In this document: positions 39,185 through 49,174 of the stretch, one piece after another
How the letters are laid out: the number at the start of each line of letters is the position of its first letter
Numbering within the stretch: the stretch's first letter is position 1
Assembly (NCBI RefSeq): GCF_014202975.1
Contig: NZ_JACHHZ010000001.1
Span: forward strand, 1,178,001-1,242,000
Origin: Povalibacter uvarum
GTDB taxonomy: Bacteria > Pseudomonadota > Gammaproteobacteria > Steroidobacterales > Steroidobacteraceae
Length of the DNA stretch: 64,000 bases
Direction of reading: 5' to 3'
Position numbers and translations under genes: made by a program
Notes under the pieces: model-generated
What the model saw: the letters and a program-made list of their open reading frames with translations, nothing else
The model's database searches: none
What the model was told of the DNA's origin: nothing

Positions 39185-40354
39185 ATGCACAAAGTGCTCA
39201 TTCTTGGCGCCGGTAAGATCGGCGCGCTCATCTCAGGACTGCTGGCGGAGTCCGGCTCGTACTTCGTCCACCTCGCCGATGTCAGCGGCGCAGCCGCGGA
39301 ATCCGTGGTGAAAGCGCACGGACTGAAGAACCTTCAGGCGCACGCCCTCGACGCCGCGGACGCAAAAGCACTCGATGCACAACTGCGCGATCACCCGGTC
39401 GACGCAGTCATCTCCGGTCTGCCGTTCTATTGCAACGTCGCAGTTGCCGAAGCCGCGCGCCGCGCCGGTATACATTACTTCGATCTCACCGAAGACGTCG
39501 AAGTCACGCGCGCCGTTCGCAAGATCGCGGAAGGCTCGGCACAGGCGTTCGTTCCCCAGAGTGGACTGGCGCCCGGATTCATCTCGATCGCCGCCAATGA
39601 GCTGATCGGCCACTTCGACGAACTGCGAACGGTGAAGCTGCGCGTCGGTGCACTGCCGCAGCATCCGCACAACGTCCTCAAGTACTCGCTGACCTGGTCC
39701 ACCGAAGGTCTGATCAACGAGTACGGCAATCCGTGCGAAGCGATCGTCGACGGTCGCCTCATCGAAGCAGCGCCGCTCGAAGGGCTCGAGGAGATCGAGC
39801 TCGACGGCACGCTCTACGAAGCGTTCAACACCTCCGGCGGCCTCGGCTCCCTCGGCGAAACGTACGGCACGCGCGTGAAGAACATGGACTACAAGACCAT
39901 GCGCTACCCGGGCCACTGTGAGCAGATGCGTCTTCTGATGAACGATCTGAAGCTGAATCACGATCGCGGCACCTTGAAGCGCATCCTCGAAAACGCCGTG
40001 CCGCAGACGTTGCAGGACGTCGTCATCGTTTACGTCGCCGTTACGGGCACACAGGACGGCGATCTGCGCGAAGAGAGCTACGTCAACAAGGTCTATCCGC
40101 AGATGATCGCGGGCCGACTGTGGTCGGCGATCCAGGTCACGACGGCCTCCGGCATCACCGCGGTCGTCGATCTCGTCCTGAACGGCAAGGGCAAGTACAA
40201 GGGCTTCGTGCGGCAGGAAGACTTCCGACTGCTCGACGTCCTTGAGAATCGCTTCGGGAAGCACTATGCAAGTGGTGCCGCCGGCAAGGAAATCTCCGCA
40301 CAGATGGTCGTCAGCGGCCGCACAGGTCATCAGCGCACAGCACGGGCACGATAA
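39185..40354 (+). CDS. Saccharopine dehydrogenase-fold enzyme, probable lysine 6-dehydrogenase
   Basis: NAD(P)-dependent dehydrogenase of 389 residues. [20 protein letters not shown] is the Rossmann glycine motif, and [28 protein letters not shown] and [17 protein letters not shown] match the saccharopine dehydrogenase/lysine 6-dehydrogenase family. Length suits stand-alone lysine 6-dehydrogenase (about 380) better than bifunctional forms. Its product, delta-1-piperideine-6-carboxylate, is the substrate of the aldehyde dehydrogenase encoded next, whose ATG overlaps this stop by one base (TAATG). Start ATG 39185 follows GGAG. A carboxynorspermidine dehydrogenase-like role is the main alternative. 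Confidence 0.82.
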   Translation: MHKVLILGAGKIGALISGLLAESGSYFVHLADVSGAAAESVVKAHGLKNLQAHALDAADAKALDAQLRDHPVDAVISGLPFYCNVAVAEAARRAGIHYFDLTEDVEVTRAVRKIAEGSAQAFVPQSGLAPGFISIAANELIGHFDELRTVKLRVGALPQHPHNVLKYSLTWSTEGLINEYGNPCEAIVDGRLIEAAPLEGLEEIELDGTLYEAFNTSGGLGSLGETYGTRVKNMDYKTMRYPGHCEQMRLLMNDLKLNHDRGTLKRILENAVPQTLQDVVIVYVAVTGTQDGDLREESYVNKVYPQMIAGRLWSAIQVTTASGITAVVDLVLNGKGKYKGFVRQEDFRLLDVLENRFGKHYASGAAGKEISAQMVVSGRTGHQRTARAR

Positions 40355-41880
40355 TGCAGAACGTTTTCAAAGCTCTCGAACTCGGCGAGCTCAATGCCGG
40401 GTCATGGTCAGCCGACGGCGGCTGGTCGAAGGACGCTTCGGCTCCCATCATCGAGTCGGTCAATCCCGCAACGGGCGAACTCCTCGGCCGCGTGCAGACC
40501 GCATCGGCTGCCGACTACGAGCGCATCATTCGCAGCTCGCGTGAGGTATTCGACAAGTGGCGCATGGTGCCGGCGCCGAAGCGCGGTGAGCTGGTTCGTC
40601 TCGTCGGCGACGAGCTTCGCGCGAACAAGGATGCGCTCGGCACGCTCGTCACGCTCGAGATGGGCAAGATCAAGCCCGAAGGTGACGGCGAAGTGCAGGA
40701 GATGATCGACATCGCCGACTTCGCGGTCGGCCAGTCGCGCATGCTCTACGGCAGCACGATGCATTCGGAGCGCCCCCGCCATCGGATGTACGAGCAGTGG
40801 CATCCGCTCGGCGTCGTCGGAATCATCAGCGCCTTCAACTTCCCTGTCGCTGTCTGGTCATGGAATTCCTTCCTCGCTGCCATCTGCGGCGACGTCTCCA
40901 TCTGGAAGCCATCGCCCAAGACTCCGCTGACGGCCATTGCCGTGCAGCGCCTCGTCAACCGCGTGCTGTCGAAGCACGGCTTCCCCGGCATCTTCCAGAT
41001 GTTCATCAGCGCGGGTAACGACCTCGCCGAAAAGTTCGTGGACGATCGTCGCGTCGATCTCGTCTCCTTCACGGGTTCCACGGCTGTCGGTCGCAAGGTC
41101 GGCGAGCGTGTTTCCGCGCGCCTCGGCAAGAGCCTGCTCGAGCTTGGCGGCAACAACGCGATCATCGTCGACGAATTCGCGAACCTCGATCTCGCCGTTC
41201 CGTCGATTGTCTTCGGCGCCGTCGGCACTGCCGGTCAGCGCTGCACCAGCACGCGCCGGGTCTTCGTGCACGAATCGAAAGCGCGTGATCTCGAACAGCG
41301 CCTGCTGCGGGCCTATTCGCAGGTCCGTATCGGCAACCCGATGGAGAAAGGCATCCTGATGGGTCCGCTGATCGACAAGTCGGCGGTCGAGCGCTACCAG
41401 TCGGCAATCGCGGCAGCGAAGCGCGACGGTGGTACCGTGCTTTGCGGCGACAAGGTGCTCCCGGGTCCCGGCAACTACGTCGAGCCGACGATCGTCCGCA
41501 CGAAGCACGAGTCGCCCATCGTCAGGACCGAAACCTTCGGACCGATCCTGTACCTCATCGAGTACCGCAATCTCGATGATGCGATCGCCATGCACAACAG
41601 CGTCGATCATGGCCTGTCGTCGGCGATCTTCACGGACAACATGCAGCACGCAGAGCGCTTCCTGGCGGCAACGGGCAGCGACTGCGGCATCGCGAACGTG
41701 AACATCGGTACGTCTGGCGCCGAAATCGGCGGTGCGTTCGGCGGCGAAAAGGACACCGGCGGCGGTCGCGAGTCCGGTTCGGATTCGTGGAAGGCGTACA
41801 TGCGCCGTCAGACGAACACCATCAACTGGAGCCCGGAACTCCCGCTCGCCCAGGGCATCGACTTCAAGGTCGCTCCCTGA
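40354..41880 (+). CDS. amaB: ALDH7-family piperideine-6-carboxylate/aminoadipate semialdehyde dehydrogenase
   Basis: Aldehyde dehydrogenase of 508 residues. [13 protein letters not shown] cofactor loop ([16 protein letters not shown]), [11 protein letters not shown] with the general-base Glu, and [13 protein letters not shown] with the catalytic Cys near residue 297 mark the family; [26 protein letters not shown] C-terminal region is the ALDH7 (antiquitin) signature. It oxidises alpha-aminoadipate semialdehyde to L-2-aminoadipate in lysine breakdown. The preceding overlapping dehydrogenase would supply that substrate, so the two genes form a compact lysine-catabolic unit. Confidence 0.9.
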   Translation: MQNVFKALELGELNAGSWSADGGWSKDASAPIIESVNPATGELLGRVQTASAADYERIIRSSREVFDKWRMVPAPKRGELVRLVGDELRANKDALGTLVTLEMGKIKPEGDGEVQEMIDIADFAVGQSRMLYGSTMHSERPRHRMYEQWHPLGVVGIISAFNFPVAVWSWNSFLAAICGDVSIWKPSPKTPLTAIAVQRLVNRVLSKHGFPGIFQMFISAGNDLAEKFVDDRRVDLVSFTGSTAVGRKVGERVSARLGKSLLELGGNNAIIVDEFANLDLAVPSIVFGAVGTAGQRCTSTRRVFVHESKARDLEQRLLRAYSQVRIGNPMEKGILMGPLIDKSAVERYQSAIAAAKRDGGTVLCGDKVLPGPGNYVEPTIVRTKHESPIVRTETFGPILYLIEYRNLDDAIAMHNSVDHGLSSAIFTDNMQHAERFLAATGSDCGIANVNIGTSGAEIGGAFGGEKDTGGGRESGSDSWKAYMRRQTNTINWSPELPLAQGIDFKVAP

Positions 41881-41894
41881 CGTAGCTCCCCCAG

Positions 41895-41921
41895 GTCACG
41901 GAGCCGCCATGGCTCCGTGAC
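41895..41921. terminator. Bidirectional hairpin terminator
   Basis: GTCACGGAGCC-GCCAT-GGCTCCGTGAC, perfect 11-bp arms, followed by TCTCTTT. It lies in the 47-bp gap between the converging amaB and hrpA genes. Confidence 0.65.
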
Positions 41922-41927
41922 TCTCTT

Positions 41928-44900
41928 TCAGACTCGTCGCGATTCCGCTCGCGCGAGTTCCAGCTGATCCGCCAGTCTCTTGTCCGATACCGGCGTCGCC
42001 GTTCGCAGATCCTGCGCAAACAGCGAGACGCGGAATTCTTCGATCATCCATTGCAGCCGATCGAGCTCGATTCGCGCCCCGTGGGCGTGAGACATCTTTT
42101 CGAGATCGCGAGACGCTTTCGCGAACGGTGTGATCCGATTCGCGAGCTCGGCATCGCGCTTGAAATTGCCACCGACCTTGTCCAGGCGACGCGTCAGCGC
42201 TTTCAGATAGCGCGGCAGATGAGACCACAGCAGGCGCGGCACATCGCGGGGGAAGCCAGGTGGAATCAGCGAGTTCAGCTGTGCGGTCGTATCGTCGACG
42301 ACGGCAGCGAACGCCGGGCCCTTCAATCCCGAGAGCTTCTCGCGCGCCGCACGCATCTGCGTCAGCAGCTCGATGACATGCGTGGCGAGCCGATCGACGT
42401 GGTCACCGAATTGTGCCCGCTTTCGATCGATCAACTGCTGAAACTCCGGCTCGGTTCGCGGAAGCGGCGCGGCCTCGGAAAGGAAGCACTCGGCGAAGGC
42501 CATCTCGGCAAGACTATCTGGCAGCGGACGACCGGCGTTAAGACCCTGCCCGAGCAGAACGAGCTCCCGCCGATCCGCAAATCGTTTGCGCGCGTACTTG
42601 AATTGCTCGGGCAACGCGAGCACCGCGAGCCGCAGCACGCCTTCCCACAGCAATGACTCCGCCTCCTGCGGGCTCTTTGCTTCGATCACTTCGACACTGT
42701 CGCCACGATCGCGCAGCGTCGGATACACGGTGAAGCGCAAACCGCTTCGCTCGACCTCCTGGGTCGCCGGCAGCTCGCCGAAATCCCAGCTGCGATGTTT
42801 CGACGCCGCAAGCTCACGAGCAACCGCGCGCGTATCGGAATGCTTCGCACGGAGGCTGCGCTTCAGTTCAGTCAGATCGCGGCCTTCACCAATCCGCTTA
42901 CCCTGCAGATCCATGACACGAATGTTGAACCTGAGCGCGTCGGGCACCGGAAGCGAGGCTACTTCCTGCCCCGAGATTGCTTCGCCGCTGGCACGGGTGA
43001 TCCACGCGGCGACGGCTGCATTGAAGTCGATCTGATGCTGAAGTTCCTTGGTCGCTCTTGCCGCGTATTCGGGCACCGGAACGAGTGTCTTGCGGATCGG
43101 CTTGGGCAGCGAACGAAAGACAGCCGTCACCTTCTCCTCGCGCCAACCTGGAATCAGCCACGCGAGCTGACCTGCCTCGAGTGAACCGATCAACGGCTCG
43201 GGGACGGTGATCGTTACGCCATCGTCGGGCAGCGACGGCTCGAATCGATACTCGAGCGGCAGCTGATTGCCGGCGACATCGAGCTTGTCCGGGAAGTTGC
43301 TCGCCGTCACGTCCTCGACCGAGCGACGGGTGAGATCGGCCAGCGTCATCTTCAACGCGGCACCATGCCGACTTGCCGGGTCCTTCAGCCATCGTTCCAT
43401 TGCCGCGATGGAGTTGATCTCGGGCGGCAAGCGCGACAGGTAGAAATCGCTCTGCGCCTGTTCATCGATCAGGATGTCACGGCGGCGGATCTTCGCTTCC
43501 ATGCGCTCGACCTGTGCCTTCAACGCACGGTTCTCCGCAAGGAACGGCGCGCGCAGGCGCGACCGGCCTTCAATCAATGCCTCACGAACGAAGATCTCCT
43601 GCGCTTCGCGCGGCGCCACGTTGCCGTAGTTCACCCGCCGACGAGCAGCGAGCGTCAGGCCGTAGAGCGACGTCGATTCAAAGGCCGCGACGAATCCCCG
43701 CTCCTCCACCCAGTGCGGCTCGCTGTAGTTGCGTTTGACCAGGTGCTGACCGGCAGCTTCGATCCACTGGGGCTCGACGGCCGCGACCATTCGTGCGTAG
43801 AGACGCGTCGTTTCCATGAGGCTTGCCGCCACTACCCACTTGGGCGGTTTAGACGACAGCGGCGTACCTGGCGCAATTACGAAGCGCGTGCCGCGCGCAC
43901 CCTCATACTCCCGCCGCTCATCGAGGATGCCGATGCCGCCTAGAAAACCCGTGAGGATCGCCTGGTGCAGATCGCCGTACTCGGCGGCCACCTGATTCGC
44001 CGGCAGCTTCAGCTCTTCGACGATATCGCCGAGCTGACGATGCAGCTCCTGCCATTCGCGCATCCTCAGGAATGACAGGAAATTCTCGCGGCACCATTTC
44101 CGCAGTTGATTGCCGGACAACGCCGCGCTCTGGTCGTTGAACAGCTTCCACAGATTCAGGATCGTGACGAAGTCCGAGCGCTGATCCGCGTAAGTCGCAT
44201 GCCGCTGATCCGCCTGCTGCTGCGCATCTGACGGGCGCTCGCGCGGATCCTGGCTGGCAAGGAATGCACTCAGCACCAGCATCTCCGTCACACAGTTGTG
44301 ATGGCCTGCCGCGATGAGCATGCGCGCCAGTCGCGGATCGACCGGCAGCGCCGCAATCTGCTTGCCGAGGCTGGTCACGCGACGGTCGTCGTCGACTGCC
44401 TTCAGCTCCTGAAGGAGTCGGTAGCCGTCATTGATCAACCGCGTATCCGGCGGATCGACGAACGGAAAATCCTCGGGCTCACCCAGCCCGAGCGTCGCCA
44501 TCTGCAGGATGACGCTCGCCAGGTTCGTTCGCAGGATTTCAGGCGGCGTGAACTCCGGCCTTTGCAGGAACTCGTCTTCGGCGAACAGGCGAATGCAGAT
44601 GCCCTCCGCTTCGCGGCCGCAGCGTCCTTTGCGTTGATCCGCGCTGGCCTGCGAAACAGGCTCGATCGGCAGACGCTGAACTTTTCCGCGTACGCTGTAC
44701 CGACTGATGCGCGCGAGACCTGAGTCGATCACATAGCGAATACCTGGCACCGTGAGCGATGTTTCCGCGACGTTGGTCGCGAGCACGACCCGGCGCTGGG
44801 TGTGGCGCTCGAAGATGCGTTCCTGATCGCGTGTCGAGAGGCGCGAATACAACGGCAGGATTTCCGTGTGGTGAAGCTTCGCTTTGCCCAGCTCATCCGC

Positions 44901-45884
44901 GGCGTCGCGAATCTGCTTCTCGCCCGGCAGGAACACGAGCACATCGCCACGCGAATCGCGATCGAGCTCCCGCACCGCATTCACGACGCCTTCCGGCAAC
45001 GACAGTTCCGTTTCTTCGTCGTCGCCGATCAGCGGCCGATATCGCACTTCGACCGGATAGCTGCGGCCAGAGACCTCGATCACCGGCGCGCCACCGAAGA
45101 AATCCGCGAACCGCTGTGGATCGATAGTCGCCGACGTGATGATGATTCGCAGGTCGGGTCGCTGCGGCAGCAGGCGCTTCAGGACGCCCAGGAGGAAATC
45201 GATGTTGAGGTTGCGCTCATGCGCCTCGTCGATGATCAGCGTGTCGTAGCGCCGCAGCTGCCGATCGTTTTCGATCTCACGCAGCAGGATGCCGTCCGTC
45301 ATCAGCTTCACGCGGCAATCCGGTCCGGTGCGATCGGTGAAGCGCACTTGATACCCCACTGCACCACCGACTGTGGTCGCGAGCTCCACTGCGAGGCGAT
45401 CCGCGATCGCTCGCGCAGCGATACGCCGAGGCTGCGTGTGACCAATCATGCCGAACGCACCCCGTCCGGCTTCGAGGCAGATCTTCGGCAACTGCGTCGT
45501 CTTTCCCGAACCGGTCGCGCCGCAGACAACGATCACCTGACGGCTCGACAGTGCTCGCGCGATTTCCTCGCGGTGCGCGGTGATGGGCAGTTCAGGATCG
45601 AAGTCGAGCCGCAGCGGGAGTCCGCGCAAGCGTTCGACTTGTGCCGCGGACCTGGCGATCGACTCGCTCAGCGCAGCAATCACCCGCTCGAAATCGCCGC
45701 CGACGTTCTTGCGTCCGAACAGGCGATCGAGCTCGCGTGAGAGCCGCGCACGGTCAGCGTGCCGCGTGAGCTGCAGTTGCTCGCGCAGCGCCAGCAGCTT
45801 TTCGCTGACGGACCGCGGGGAAAGTGAATCGGGCGTCGAACTGGACACGGGAAACGAAACTGACCGGCCAAAACGGGCCGGCAT
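41928..45884 (-). CDS. hrpA: ATP-dependent RNA helicase HrpA
   Basis: DEAH-box RNA helicase of 1318 residues (E. coli HrpA about 1300), acting in ribosome rescue or mRNA handling. Motif I is GATGSGKTTQLPK (about 100), motif II DEAHERN (about 218), motif III SATID, and motif VI QRKGRCGR (about 425). A winged-helix/ratchet and OB region follow, then the long C-terminal extension unique to HrpA. It begins seven bases after the histidine kinase stop with no clear ribosome-binding site, so its translation may depend on the upstream gene; a start slightly downstream is possible. Confidence 0.94.
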   Translation of the reverse strand: MPARFGRSVSFPVSSSTPDSLSPRSVSEKLLALREQLQLTRHADRARLSRELDRLFGRKNVGGDFERVIAALSESIARSAAQVERLRGLPLRLDFDPELPITAHREEIARALSSRQVIVVCGATGSGKTTQLPKICLEAGRGAFGMIGHTQPRRIAARAIADRLAVELATTVGGAVGYQVRFTDRTGPDCRVKLMTDGILLREIENDRQLRRYDTLIIDEAHERNLNIDFLLGVLKRLLPQRPDLRIIITSATIDPQRFADFFGGAPVIEVSGRSYPVEVRYRPLIGDDEETELSLPEGVVNAVRELDRDSRGDVLVFLPGEKQIRDAADELGKAKLHHTEILPLYSRLSTRDQERIFERHTQRRVVLATNVAETSLTVPGIRYVIDSGLARISRYSVRGKVQRLPIEPVSQASADQRKGRCGREAEGICIRLFAEDEFLQRPEFTPPEILRTNLASVILQMATLGLGEPEDFPFVDPPDTRLINDGYRLLQELKAVDDDRRVTSLGKQIAALPVDPRLARMLIAAGHHNCVTEMLVLSAFLASQDPRERPSDAQQQADQRHATYADQRSDFVTILNLWKLFNDQSAALSGNQLRKWCRENFLSFLRMREWQELHRQLGDIVEELKLPANQVAAEYGDLHQAILTGFLGGIGILDERREYEGARGTRFVIAPGTPLSSKPPKWVVAASLMETTRLYARMVAAVEPQWIEAAGQHLVKRNYSEPHWVEERGFVAAFESTSLYGLTLAARRRVNYGNVAPREAQEIFVREALIEGRSRLRAPFLAENRALKAQVERMEAKIRRRDILIDEQAQSDFYLSRLPPEINSIAAMERWLKDPASRHGAALKMTLADLTRRSVEDVTASNFPDKLDVAGNQLPLEYRFEPSLPDDGVTITVPEPLIGSLEAGQLAWLIPGWREEKVTAVFRSLPKPIRKTLVPVPEYAARATKELQHQIDFNAAVAAWITRASGEAISGQEVASLPVPDALRFNIRVMDLQGKRIGEGRDLTELKRSLRAKHSDTRAVARELAASKHRSWDFGELPATQEVERSGLRFTVYPTLRDRGDSVEVIEAKSPQEAESLLWEGVLRLAVLALPEQFKYARKRFADRRELVLLGQGLNAGRPLPDSLAEMAFAECFLSEAAPLPRTEPEFQQLIDRKRAQFGDHVDRLATHVIELLTQMRAAREKLSGLKGPAFAAVVDDTTAQLNSLIPPGFPRDVPRLLWSHLPRYLKALTRRLDKVGGNFKRDAELANRITPFAKASRDLEKMSHAHGARIELDRLQWMIEEFRVSLFAQDLRTATPVSDKRLADQLELARAESRRV

Positions 45885-45891
45885 TGTAATT

Positions 45892-47265
45892 TCAAATGGG
45901 CGGCAGACGTATCTCGATCAGAGCCCCGCCCAAAGCGGATTCGCCGATATGCAGGGTGCCGCCATTGAGTTTGGCGACCTCGCGCACGACGGAGAGGCCG
46001 ATTCCCTGCCCACTGACCCGTTCGTCGAGCCGCGCGCCTCGATCGAGGACGCGGGCACGCTCCGCCTCCGGAATACCCGGCCCATCGTCTTCGACGATCA
46101 ACTGCAGGCCATCACGACGGGCCGCGGGGCTCGCCAGCCGATTCGCCGTCAGCCGGACCCGGCTCTTTGCCCACTTGAACGCGTTGTCGAGCAGGTTGCC
46201 CGCCATCTCCGACAGGTCTTCCCGATCGCCGAAGTACATGCAGCCTTCAGCCACACTCAAATCGCACACGATGCCGCGATCCATGTACACCTTGAGCAGC
46301 GCGCCTCGCAGTGCTTCCAATGCTGCTCTTACATCGACGGGTGCGGTTCCCAATCCCGTACCGCCTGACGCCGCTGCACGCTTGAGCTGGTACTTCACGA
46401 TGTCGTCCATGCGTCCGACCTGCTCGTCGAGTTGGCGCGCGATGGTCAACTTGCTCGCCTCCGAGGCGCCGAGAAGGTTTCGCATGACGGCGAGCGGCGT
46501 CTTGAAGCTGTGGGCAAGATTCCCGAGCGTATTGCGATAGCGCTGCAGCCGGTCGCGCTCGCTGCGCAACAGCGTATTGAGATTGGTGGTGATGCCCAGC
46601 AGCTCGCGGGGATAACCTCCTCCCAGCTCAGTCATCTCTCCGACTTCGATCGCTTCGATCTCGCGCTCGACGCGCCTGAGCGGTGCAAGCAGGCGGCGCA
46701 GCAGAATCGCAAGGCCGCCCAGCAACAGCAGCATCAGTACGCTGAACCAGCCGAACAGCTGCACGCGGAATCGGTTCAGCTGTGCGTAGTAGGGATCGCG
46801 GCTCTCTGCCACGCTGTAGACGAATGAGCGCTTCTTGCGGTTGTTGAATTCCCATTCGATGCCGCGACTCAAAGCGAGCACGACCGTGCCATCAGCGCTG
46901 CGCAGTTCTCCGAAACGACGCTCGCCCGTTTTCAGCGCAGGCGCAAAATCAAGGCCGGTGCCCGCGAGCGAAGGCGAACGCCAGCTGCGATAACCGTCGC
47001 TGCGCACGATCTCTCCGTAGAGCCCCGATCCCGGATTGTTGAACCGGATTTCCGCGAGTTGCGGCGCCGGCTGCAGGCCGCCGTTGGTATCTTCGTCCGA
47101 CGCCGTGATCAGCGCGAGGAGCTGGATCTCCAGCCGATCGCGCACCGATCGCTCCGCGAGATCGCGAAACACCAGGTCGAGCGCGACGATCGTGATGCCG
47201 AAGAACACGACGAGCAGCACGCTGACGGACGCCAGCAGTCGGGTGCTTAGCGAGTGCGGCTGCAT
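45892..47265 (-). CDS. PhoQ-like sensor histidine kinase
   Basis: Inner-membrane sensor kinase of 457 residues. Membrane helices at about 9-32 and 170-192 flank a periplasmic sensor domain (about 33-168) with acidic stretches (SDEDTNG). A HAMP linker follows, then the H-box LGNLAHSFKTPLAVMRNLL with phospho-acceptor His252, the N-box NLLDNAFKWAKS, and G-boxes EDDGPGIPE and SGQGIGLSVVREV. This H-box (AHSFKTPL) is of PhoQ type. It lies 179 bp downstream of its response regulator gene, separated by a nonamer repeat element; PepSY-regulator-kinase is a common order for PhoPQ-like systems sensing divalent cations or peptides. Confidence 0.92.
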   Translation of the reverse strand: MQPHSLSTRLLASVSVLLVVFFGITIVALDLVFRDLAERSVRDRLEIQLLALITASDEDTNGGLQPAPQLAEIRFNNPGSGLYGEIVRSDGYRSWRSPSLAGTGLDFAPALKTGERRFGELRSADGTVVLALSRGIEWEFNNRKKRSFVYSVAESRDPYYAQLNRFRVQLFGWFSVLMLLLLGGLAILLRRLLAPLRRVEREIEAIEVGEMTELGGGYPRELLGITTNLNTLLRSERDRLQRYRNTLGNLAHSFKTPLAVMRNLLGASEASKLTIARQLDEQVGRMDDIVKYQLKRAAASGGTGLGTAPVDVRAALEALRGALLKVYMDRGIVCDLSVAEGCMYFGDREDLSEMAGNLLDNAFKWAKSRVRLTANRLASPAARRDGLQLIVEDDGPGIPEAERARVLDRGARLDERVSGQGIGLSVVREVAKLNGGTLHIGESALGGALIEIRLPPI

Positions 47266-47280
47266 CTAGAGCCAGAAGCC

Positions 47281-47428
47281 GGAATCTCCACGGGGGACAC
47301 GGGGATCACGGGGCAGAAAAAATTTCTGAAGAATGGAATCGCCATGAAGATTCTGGATTGAGCGCGCCCTAATTGTTCTTTGGCTCTTACCCTGTGATCC
47401 CCGTGTCCCCCGTGGAGATCTCCATTCC
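47281..47428. repeat. Inverted pair of nonamer arrays between response regulator and kinase genes
   Basis: Left arm 47288-47314: CCACGGGGG, ACACGGGGA, TCACGGGGC. Right arm 47390-47416: CCCTGTGAT, CCCCGTGTC, CCCCGTGGA. The arms are inverse with a single mismatch in the second-last unit, and the flanks GGAATCT and GATCTCCATTCC extend the symmetry. The 75-bp loop shows no gene. It nearly fills the gap between the two-component genes. Confidence 0.87.
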
Positions 47429-47444
47429 GGCATTCCGCACGCCC

Positions 47445-48128
47445 TCAGGCGCTGTCCCTCTGCAGCGCGAAGCGGTATCCGCGTCCCCGCAGCGTCTCGA
47501 TGGGCTTGATGGTGTCGTCGGGATCGAGCTTGCGGCGCAGGCGGCCGATGAAGACCTCGATCGTGTTGCTGTCACGGTCGAAGTCCTGCGCGTACAGACG
47601 ATCGGTGAGCTCGGCTTTTGAAATGACTTCGCCGGCGCGATGGATCAGGTATTCGAGAATGCGGTATTCGAAGCTGGTCAGCTCGACGCGCTTGCCGTTG
47701 ACGGACACTTCCTGCGTACGCGGGTCGAGCGCCACGGGGCCGCAACGCAGCACCGGTTGTGCCCATCCGCCGGACCGGCGCAACAGCGCCTGGGCCCGTG
47801 CGAGGAGCTCCTCGAAATGAAAGGGTTTGGCAACGTAGTCGTCCGCACCCGCCTGCAGGCCTTCGACCTTTTCCTGCCAGCGATCACGCGCCGTCAGGAT
47901 CAGGATCGGATAGGACTTGGACTCGGCGCGGAGTTTGCGGATCAGCTCGAGGCCCGGGAGCTTCGGCAACCCGAGATCGACCACGGCGAGATCGAGCGCG
48001 TATTCGCGCCCACAGTAGAGGCCTTCCTCGCCGTCGGCTGCCTGGTCCACGGTGAAGCCGGCTTCCTTGAATTGCTCCGCGAGCGATTCACGCAACGCGG
48101 CTTCGTCCTCGACAACCAGTACACGCAT
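47445..48128 (-). CDS. PhoP-like response regulator (OmpR family)
   Basis: Response regulator of 227 residues. The receiver has the acidic pair EDE at 7-9, phospho-acceptor Asp51 (AVVDLGLPKL), Thr79 and Lys101 (DYVAKPF). The C-terminal winged helix includes ELTSFEYRILEYLIHRAGEV and NTIEVFIGRLRRKLD. It controls transcription in response to the kinase encoded downstream. Its start overlaps the stop codon of the PepSY gene (ATGA), so both are in one operon and the PepSY protein is likely a regulatory partner or target. Confidence 0.94.
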   Translation of the reverse strand: MRVLVVEDEAALRESLAEQFKEAGFTVDQAADGEEGLYCGREYALDLAVVDLGLPKLPGLELIRKLRAESKSYPILILTARDRWQEKVEGLQAGADDYVAKPFHFEELLARAQALLRRSGGWAQPVLRCGPVALDPRTQEVSVNGKRVELTSFEYRILEYLIHRAGEVISKAELTDRLYAQDFDRDSNTIEVFIGRLRRKLDPDDTIKPIETLRGRGYRFALQRDSA

Positions 48129-48427
48129 CAGTACATCTGCCCGGTCTGAGCATCGACCTGCACGGTCCAGACCCTGCCATCGCCGCTGAGCAGCCGGATG
48201 TGGTAGACGACGCGGTCGCCGCTGACGGACTGCTGCGTCTTGACGGCCTTCGCGCGGTAGCGACTCTCAGCCATGTTGACGGCCTGGTCGAGCGACACGC
48301 GGGGGCGCTCCGCCTGCCTGTCGCTGCGCGGTCGTTTCTCGATGAGATTCTGCGCGTTCGCAACCGGCGTCCCGACGGCCAGGACGAGCGCCGCAAACAA
48401 AGCCAGAATCGAAAAGCGGGATCGCAT
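48128..48427 (-). CDS. Secreted PepSY-domain protein
   Basis: Small exported protein of 99 residues with a signal peptide (about 1-25, LALFAALVLAVGTPVANA-QN) and one PepSY domain (about 45-99: VSLDQAVNMAESRYRAK and VYHIRLLSGDGRVWTVQVDA). PepSY proteins are thought to inhibit or modulate peptidases or to act as accessory sensors beside two-component systems. It is the first gene of the three-gene regulatory operon. Confidence 0.87.
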   Translation of the reverse strand: MRSRFSILALFAALVLAVGTPVANAQNLIEKRPRSDRQAERPRVSLDQAVNMAESRYRAKAVKTQQSVSGDRVVYHIRLLSGDGRVWTVQVDAQTGQMY

Positions 48428-48484
48428 GGGGGCGGTAGTTTACGGTCGATGGGGTGCGGATTCACACCCCATCGACCCCTCAAA

Positions 48485-49048
48485 TCAGCCTTCGGCCGGT
48501 GCGACGGCCACACGGACCCGGATCTTGGCGCCCGGATCGTAAGCCATGCGGGTGGTGTACTCGCGGCCGTTGTACTCGTACGTCACCCGGTAACCCTCGA
48601 TGCGCTCCTCGTACTGGTCCTCGTAGCGGACCTCGCAGCGCTGTACGACTTCCTGAGTCGAGTTTCCCTGAGCGCGGCGCGCGCTGTCATAACCCACGCC
48701 CGCACCGATGGCGGCACCGGCGATCGTCGCCGCATCATTTCCACGGCCGCTACCGAACTGGTGTCCGATCACACCGCCAATGATGCCGCCGAGCAGGGTC
48801 CGGCCGCCCACCGAGGGATCGGAAATGTGCGGACGCGATTCGACGGTCTCGTCCCAGCACTCACGGCGCGGCGTCTCGACTCGCACCTGGCGCACGATCG
48901 GCTCCGAGCGCACGACCGGGGCGTAGTCGTAGCCGTCATCGTAGGAGCGGTTGTGACGCGAATTGGACCACGGCGGCGGCGCTGCCAGCGCGGCAGTCGT
49001 CACGCTCAATCCAACCAGAATCACGAGGGCTCGCCCGACAGTCGCCAT
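48485..49048 (-). CDS. Glycine-zipper 2TM outer-membrane protein (RcsF/SlyB-like superfamily)
   Basis: Exported protein of 187 residues with a signal (about 1-22, LVILVGLSVTTAALA). A Tyr/Asp/Arg-rich stretch with RRECWDE follows. The central glycine zipper GGIIGGVIGHQFG and IAGAAIGAGVGYD (about 90-118) is the 2TM domain shared with SlyB and related lipoproteins. The C-terminal part (CEVRYEDQYEERIEGYRVTYEY) is a beta hairpin with a second Cys. There is no lipobox. Role is probably in envelope structure or stress sensing. It is 57 bp upstream of the PepSY gene on the same strand and may be cotranscribed with the two-component system. Confidence 0.84.
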   Translation of the reverse strand: MATVGRALVILVGLSVTTAALAAPPPWSNSRHNRSYDDGYDYAPVVRSEPIVRQVRVETPRRECWDETVESRPHISDPSVGGRTLLGGIIGGVIGHQFGSGRGNDAATIAGAAIGAGVGYDSARRAQGNSTQEVVQRCEVRYEDQYEERIEGYRVTYEYNGREYTTRMAYDPGAKIRVRVAVAPAEG

Positions 49049-49174
49049 GTTCTTCTCTCCCTCCCGGCGGAAATGGAGCCGGGCATGGGAGACACGATAG
49101 GGTTCAGGCTCTGAATGGAGACTGAATCCCCTGCGGACCCGGCGGTGTGACGCCGGTGACGAAAAGTGACGCCG

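Noticed and set aside
14500..47428. CRISPR array made of the short repeats
   Set aside because: Units of 7 or 9 bp are contiguous without spacers, and no cas gene is present.
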